DNA of 64,000 nt from Paraspadella gotoi (Eukaryota > Chaetognatha): positions 28,192,293 through 28,256,292 of the forward strand of contig CM119263.1 of NCBI GenBank assembly GCA_051294375.1. Direction: 5' to 3'. The translations under genes were made by a program, and so were the position numbers. The notes under the pieces are model-generated. The model was not told the DNA's origin. It did no database searches and saw nothing but the letters and a program-made list of their open reading frames with translations. Of this stretch, positions 59,165 to 64,000 are shown piece after piece (position 1 is the first letter of the stretch; each line of letters starts with the position of its first letter).

Positions 59165-59741
59165 TTAAGAACCCAAATAATTTCGCAGAAACCTGTACAT
59201 TTTTTAAATAACTTACTTGGCAGTGAAACTGCAAAAACGAAATCCTTCTTGTAAACGATTGCTCATTATGTCCAAGTAACCATTGACAAACAAGCCAATG
59301 AGGGGCGAACATATTCAAATACAAAAAGAACTTCTCCATCGCTCCTTTTTGTTCTTGTTGTAAACATGGAAATAGCTGCAAGAGAGATGGCTAAAAGAGA
59401 CTGGATCACAATAATCACAATCATTATCCATCTTAATCCAATATACTTTCTAGCTCAGCCAACTTCTCCATCTTAAAATTTGGCAGATATTTTTTAGCAC
59501 GTACACTCTGGCAACACGTTTTCAAATGAATCGGCTGTATTGAAAGGATACTCCAGCAATTCGCAGTGATTATGAAAAAAAAATTGAATTAATTGATTTT
59601 ATTAAACTTTTATATATATAATATTTCACTATATTTTTATTTTTATTATGTTTCACTGTCAGATATTTATGTTAAATAAGTTCATCATCGCATTTTTATT
59701 TTTAGTGTATCCATCAATTTTCCTGTTTTTTGGTCATAGCG
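59165..59741. repeat. Direct copy of 57331-57885
   Basis: Same order of sequence as 57331-57885, including 'gcaacacgttttcaaatgaa' and 'tttcactgtcagatatttat'. It ends where the first copy meets the 25-N gap ('ggtcatagcg') and then continues into the inverted arm. Confidence 0.75.
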
Positions 59742-60200
59742 GTAGGATTCACAACCCACGCACCTTTGATAGAGCTGAAAATTTATACTTTCTTGTTTAA
59801 ATCCTTTAGACTCTATTTATAATACAACTATGATAAAACAGTTGAGCAACAATGTCGGATACTGACCTAGATAATTAAGCCTCGTAATCAGCCAATGCCA
59901 TGAATAAAGACGATTAATCTTTCAATTTGTGATCCTAACTGATCATAAACAGATGATACCATACCTAACTGAACTGTTCACTTTGGTACAAACAAATAAA
60001 TTTTTCACTATTATTATTTTTTCTGCTTGCATCATTTTTGTAAATTGCATCATTTTTCAATTAATTATTTAATTATTTAATTAATTATATAAAAAAATTA
60101 TGTGTAAGCATAAATAAATAAAAATTCAAGTCAACTTGACTTTGGTTTTTTTTATGCAAAACTCATCTAATCAATCGAAACTTTATATTATGGTTTGGTA
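59742..60200 (-). repeat. Inverted arm, partner at 56905-57330
   Basis: Reverse complement of the arm at 56905-57330. The junction with what follows is at about 60196 ('ctttatattatgg'). Confidence 0.75.
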
Positions 60201-60296
60201 GTCAGATTTGAACGAAAATCTCCATTGAAATAGTCTTCCTCGATCTCTAAGAACGACGTAGACTCCTAACAGATCGGTTGCCGGTTTGGCTCCCAG

Positions 60297-60558
60297 TTTC
60301 TACAAAATTTTTCAAAGATTTAAAAAAAATGAAAAGGAGATCAACAGCAGCCCTAAAGCAATTCAGTCTGTAACTGAAAAAATTGTCGCGGTTTTAAAAG
60401 ATCAAATCGATAAACTAAATAAAAATATTCAAACGAGGAGCGTCGATGAATCAAGCAATCGAAAGATCTCAAAAACTGTACTGCTCCAAGAAGAAGAGCT
60501 TCGTGCACTTAGGGCGGACCTCTCCAAAATATTTAAATGCTTGAGTGTGTTAATTTGA
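60297..60558 (+). CDS. Coiled-coil terminal exon, unrecognised
   Basis: After an acceptor 'ctcccag' the frame reads FYKIFQRFKKNEKEINSSPK, AIQSVTEKIVAVLKDQIDKL, NKNIQTRSVDESSNRKISKT and VLLQEEELRALRADLSKIFK, with a stop at 60556-60558. Charged heptad-like sequence suggests a coiled coil. There are no frameshifts. It looks like a last exon; its gene could be the one starting at 51210 or one lying in unseen sequence. Confidence 0.5.
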
Positions 60559-60784
60559 CAAAGTAATATAAAAAAGAAAAGTCGACATCGATCTATTGAT
60601 GAAAGGACGAAATAATTCTTATTGTAGAATATTCGATATTGAGGAAAGTGTTAAATTCTGGCCCGCTTTTTTTTTGATATTTGCATCCAATACCTCTTTC
60701 CATGATATTCCTCGATTATTTTACTTAGTATATAACACAGGTCACTCATTATAAAATATATATTTTAATTTTTTAATATTTTCA

Positions 60785-60836
60785 TAATCAATAACTTGAT
60801 TGGACTGACTCTGACTGACTCTGACTGACTCTGACA
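60785..60836. repeat. Short tandem repeat (TGACTGACTC)n
   Basis: About four units of 'gactgactct' just before the receptor frame. Confidence 0.85.
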
Positions 60837-60848
60837 GTAGTCATTGAT

Positions 60849-61595
60849 TTGCCTTTGCTAAGAACCAGGAAACAGCTATACACTTTTTTGCTTTCTTTCA
60901 GTTCTCAGTCTGCACATATTATTCAATTACCTTCTCACCACTGGTTTGGTGCATTTCGTTACCACTCAATACACACTCAAGTTACTAAAATTATTGTTGA
61001 CTATCGAAAAGTTGCCGTAATCCTTGTCATTTTTGACCTAACGCGAATGTTCTGCAGACCCTTACAATACAAGGATGACTGGATGAAAAATCGTGCTATA
61101 TATCGACACTTGCTGGCCTTGGCTTTTGTTTTGTTTTTTCATACAAGTAATTTAATAGAAATTATTATTTGTATAAAAAATGTTGCATCAAATCGTTCTC
61201 CTCTATTTTACTACAATCAAAAGATAATTGTTGGCCTTAATTTGATTCATGATCTCATTCTAAACATCTGGTCAGTCACTAACCTAATTAAAATTAATAA
61301 AAAAATAAAAGAAATTAACTCCTCGGAATTTAAATTAAAATCCATTAAGAAAACGAATCAAATGAAGAAATGCTTAAAATTTTGTTTCTCTTTAGTTGTT
61401 CTTTTCTTTCTTAACTCATTTTTTGATCAAGTCTTAAATATTCTTATCTTTATCAATGTTTCAAATCAACTATTTCATTCCGTGAGAAAATTTTCCGAGC
61501 TTATTTTACATTTATGCCTTGGTATCTTTTTTATGATACCTGTTTTTCATTTTTTTCCAAAAACAAACCCGCTATTTTTATGTAAAAAATTTTGA
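60849..61595 (+). CDS. Rhodopsin-like GPCR fragment (TM3-TM7)
   Basis: A 248-residue open frame. About residues 50-70 would be TM3, ending in FDLTRMFCRPLQY, which aligns over twelve positions with the DRYxAIxxPLxY junction of class A receptors but has Leu-Thr in place of Arg-Tyr. Hydrophobic segments follow in order: RHLLALAFVLFFHTSNLIEI (TM4), IIVGLNLIHDLILNIWSV (TM5), a Lys-rich loop, CLKFCFSLVVLFFLNSFF (TM6) and LILHLCLGIFFMIPVFHFF (TM7), ending NPLFLCKKF, an NPxxY-like end. TM1-TM2 are missing, so an upstream exon is expected; the first residues shown may be intron. The ligand is unknown. It could be a divergent peptide or chemosensory receptor, or a decaying one. Confidence 0.55.
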   Translation: MPLLRTRKQLYTFLLSFSSQSAHIIQLPSHHWFGAFRYHSIHTQVTKIIVDYRKVAVILVIFDLTRMFCRPLQYKDDWMKNRAIYRHLLALAFVLFFHTSNLIEIIICIKNVASNRSPLFYYNQKIIVGLNLIHDLILNIWSVTNLIKINKKIKEINSSEFKLKSIKKTNQMKKCLKFCFSLVVLFFLNSFFDQVLNILIFINVSNQLFHSVRKFSELILHLCLGIFFMIPVFHFFPKTNPLFLCKKF

Positions 61596-61599
61596 TAAT

Positions 61600-63300
61600 T
61601 TAAATAAAGTGTGCCCGAAACAACCATATTAGCAATGATCCCAATTCCCAAGTAAAAATCTACTATGAAATTAAATTCAAAACTTTAGTCTTGAAGTCTA
61701 CTTTCAGGTAAAAAAAAAAATTTTTACAAAAAGTTCGATTTTAATGCTTTTATTATTATATTATTATTTTTAAATTATTATTATTATTTTTAAATAAAAC
61801 ATTTTTAAAAAAGAAAGAAATATATATTTGTTTAAATAATAAAGATTAAATACTAAATCCTTCATAAAATATAAAAATAGAAAATAGTGAAATAAGTAAT
61901 TTGCAAATTTTCATTGCTATCAAAATTACAATATTAATTTATAATGATAACATTTTTTTTAATCAATCTTAACTTTTTTGATGGACTGACCTGGACCTAA
62001 AATATTTAATAAAAAATGGTAACTACAATTTCAAAAATTTTATGTTTTCTGTAGTAAAATTAAGAAAAATGGGAAAAAATTATTGATGATTATTAAAAGA
62101 AATTATGACTTTGGTTATTTATATGAATATGATGATGGATTGATGTGATTATGTATTATTAAAAAGAATGATTGATACTGTGTGGAACAACTTTGTTTAC
62201 CAACGCTACCTAAAATAAAAATATTTAAAAAAAATTTTATAGCCTTTGCCTATTTATGAAGCCATAAATATTAAAATATCCTAATGATGATGGGTGGTAG
62301 AAATTAATATTAACTTTTTTTGGTCTATATCAATTTTTAAAAAATAACATCTTTTACAATTTTACGTTGAGAGGTGCTTAAATTCAAATCTCTCCATCAC
62401 CTTACTGAGTTAGGTTACCCCATCCCAAGGCTTTCCACCCTTTCAGGATTTAATCATTACAAAATAAAGTTTTTTTTTAAAAAAAATTGGCAATAACTTT
62501 GCATTAACTTTCTATAAAAACATTTTAATTGCTACCAAATATGGCAATTTAATAATAAATATTGAACACAATCAATTTTTTTATAAAATAATGAGCTAAA
62601 AATTTAAAATATTATTGATTTTTACAGATATTTATAGATATTTTCATAAATTTGTTAAGAAGTCTGTTATGAATTGCTTTGTTATGATCTGTAGAATGTA
62701 GATATCACAAAGAATTGTAGTGATTATCATCTGTTTAGTTGATTACCGCTAAATTATAGAAGGCAGATCAGACATTGTTTGCTCAAACTTGTTTCTATAT
62801 TTTCTACTTTTTAGTTTTAATAAATTTTCCATGATTTTCAACTCCCAGTTTTTTGTTATAGGTTAAAATTATGTCTGCACCTACATAATCTTTTTGAAAT
62901 TACACATGTCAAAAAACTGATTTATGTCTTTTAAATACTCCCAGCTTTTTGCTTTTTGCTTTTCACTACTCACTTTTTAAAAAAATTGTCTTTAATCTCC
63001 ATTTTCTGTTTTTTATTTCAACCTAGCAGAAAAATTTTTATATTTTAAATTTTTTTGATTATTTTTGAAATTTTTTTAAACAATACAGTGTATTGTGATT
63101 GAATGTAGCAGTTATCAAATTTTGTCTGCACCTACTATTTTTGAAAATACACAAGTCAAAATAAGCGTGTTTTAAATAAAAAATTATATTAAAAAAAAAA
63201 ATTATTTTGAATTTTTTTTTAAACAAGAAGCATCAATTGAAGATATCTAAGGGCAATTATTGCATATTTAATGTGACATGACTGCATTGGCGGTATAAAA
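61600..63300. other. No gene seen; AT-rich
   Basis: A very AT-rich 1.7 kb. 62700-62800 resembles 57185-57260 ('gattaccgct', 'cattgtttgctcaaactt'), so a related repeat end lies here. 'gtctgcacctac' with 'aaattacacatgtcaaaa'-like sequence occurs twice (62870-62920 and 63125-63165), a diverged direct repeat. Confidence 0.5.
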
Positions 63301-63301
63301 T

Positions 63302-63437
63302 TGAGGAGACAGAATAATTGTTATGAGTCAGTGATGAAAACGTTCAATACAAGCAGTTCCTAAGCTTAGGCTGTAAGATCATGTTACAGGCGGGTTCAAC
63401 TCCCTGTCCCGCTTCACTGTCGATTTTAGTCCCCTGT
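63302..63437 (-). mobile_element. Partial LTR of the miniature element, reversed
   Basis: Reads as the reverse of the LTR end ('tgaggagacagaataattg') through 'gctgtaagatcatgttacag' and 'ggcgggttcaa' to 'gattttagtcccc'. The middle with the tRNA-type box is missing, so it is an older, deleted copy. Confidence 0.7.
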
Positions 63438-63575
63438 AGAATAGATAGATAGATACGCGATGCTCCATTAATGTGTTTTTTTTAACCATACAATCGAAAA
63501 ATTGAACCACACTGTGAAGTTTCTAGTACAACTTTCAGTGTTTTAACTGATTATCACAGTGTCGTTAATCAGATA

Positions 63576-63685
63576 TTGTGGCCAATCCTAAATTTGCCTC
63601 CCGTATAGCTTGGTGAAACTCAGCTCGTCCCATTGGCTTGGACAGCTCAGTACTCGTTCACCAACCGTGAGATCCGGAAGTTAAA
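63576..63685. repeat. Repeat R2, copy 2
   Basis: 'ggccaatcctaaatttgcct' and 'ctcgttcaccaaccgtgag' match 31157-31256 with scattered differences. Confidence 0.55.
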
Positions 63686-63890
63686 TTTTACCATAAAACA
63701 ATTTTTTTTCCTTGCCATTAGTTAAAAGTCAAGTAATTGTTATTTTAAAAGCAATTACTTATCAGTATATTTTTTCAACCTATTATTTAAAAAGTTTTAT
63801 ATGGGCGTATGCTAAAATTGAGAAATTTAAAAAAAATTTATATATCAATGTTCTTTAGTCCAAGACTGTTCATGATTAACTATTTAAATT

Positions 63891-63925
63891 TTGATCTGTA
63901 ACTTTCACTACGCCTTACTGAGCAC
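63891..63925. repeat. Repeat tip shared with 38700, 41262 and 42112
   Basis: 'gtaactttcactacgcctta' also occurs at 41262, in shortened form at 42112 and inverted near 38705 and 40665. It is probably the end of a dispersed element. Confidence 0.5.
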
Positions 63926-64000
63926 TAGGGATGTGATGTCGAATTTCCACACCCGACCAACTATGTCTATTTCATAAACTCTATCAGCGCTTTTCCCCCT

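Overview
This window is nuclear DNA of an animal, most likely an AT-rich invertebrate. The evidence is multi-exon genes with GT..AG introns, a creatine-pathway glycine amidinotransferase, a WD40-repeat protein split over about 16 exons, a rhodopsin-like receptor fragment, hAT-type and other terminal-inverted-repeat transposons, tRNA-derived SINE-like units, a miniature LTR retrotransposon family and very many (GA)n/(CT)n microsatellites. The species cannot be named from the sequence. There are no operons, CRISPR arrays or bacterial genes.

Layout. 1-3849 is a noisy second copy of 6061-9779 and carries the last two GATM exons. 3930-6892 is the GATM gene (+) without its first exons. 9.9-11.8 kb holds a short repeat inserted at the edge of a hAT-like element. 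12.1-12.9 kb has a 54-base palindrome and a weak, shifted coding-like stretch. 14.16-18.49 kb is a noisy copy of the middle of the next gene. 18915-28348 is that gene (+), a WD40-repeat protein whose exons join in phase, with an intact antisense drug/metabolite-type transporter gene (24098-25057) inside one of its introns. 28.7-34.7 kb holds exons of an unrecognised gene on the minus strand, tail-to-tail with the WD40 gene and interrupted by a second hAT-like element with a perfect 8-base target duplication. 31.6-32.0 kb and 34.8-35.3 kb are minisatellites.

35.4-50.3 kb is a nest of inverted and direct copies of the same few kilobases, with gaps at the turning points. It looks mainly like unresolved, uncorrected long-read sequence. 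50.5-52.0 kb holds minus-strand exons of an unrecognised protein, and 51.2-52.7 kb a small unrecognised plus-strand gene. 52.8-55.7 kb is a terminal-inverted-repeat element repeatedly hit by the miniature LTR element. 55.7-60.2 kb contains a foldback repeat, a 180-base tandem repeat and a further inverted/direct duplication. 60.3-61.6 kb holds a coiled-coil exon and the receptor fragment. The rest is AT-rich with scattered repeat copies.

Quality. Copies of the same block differ mostly by one-base insertions and deletions, and all but one of the short 25-base gaps sit at block edges. Many apparent frameshifts and 'duplications' are therefore probably assembly errors. Exon boundaries below were chosen by splice signals and reading phase. 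No gene was identified by database search.
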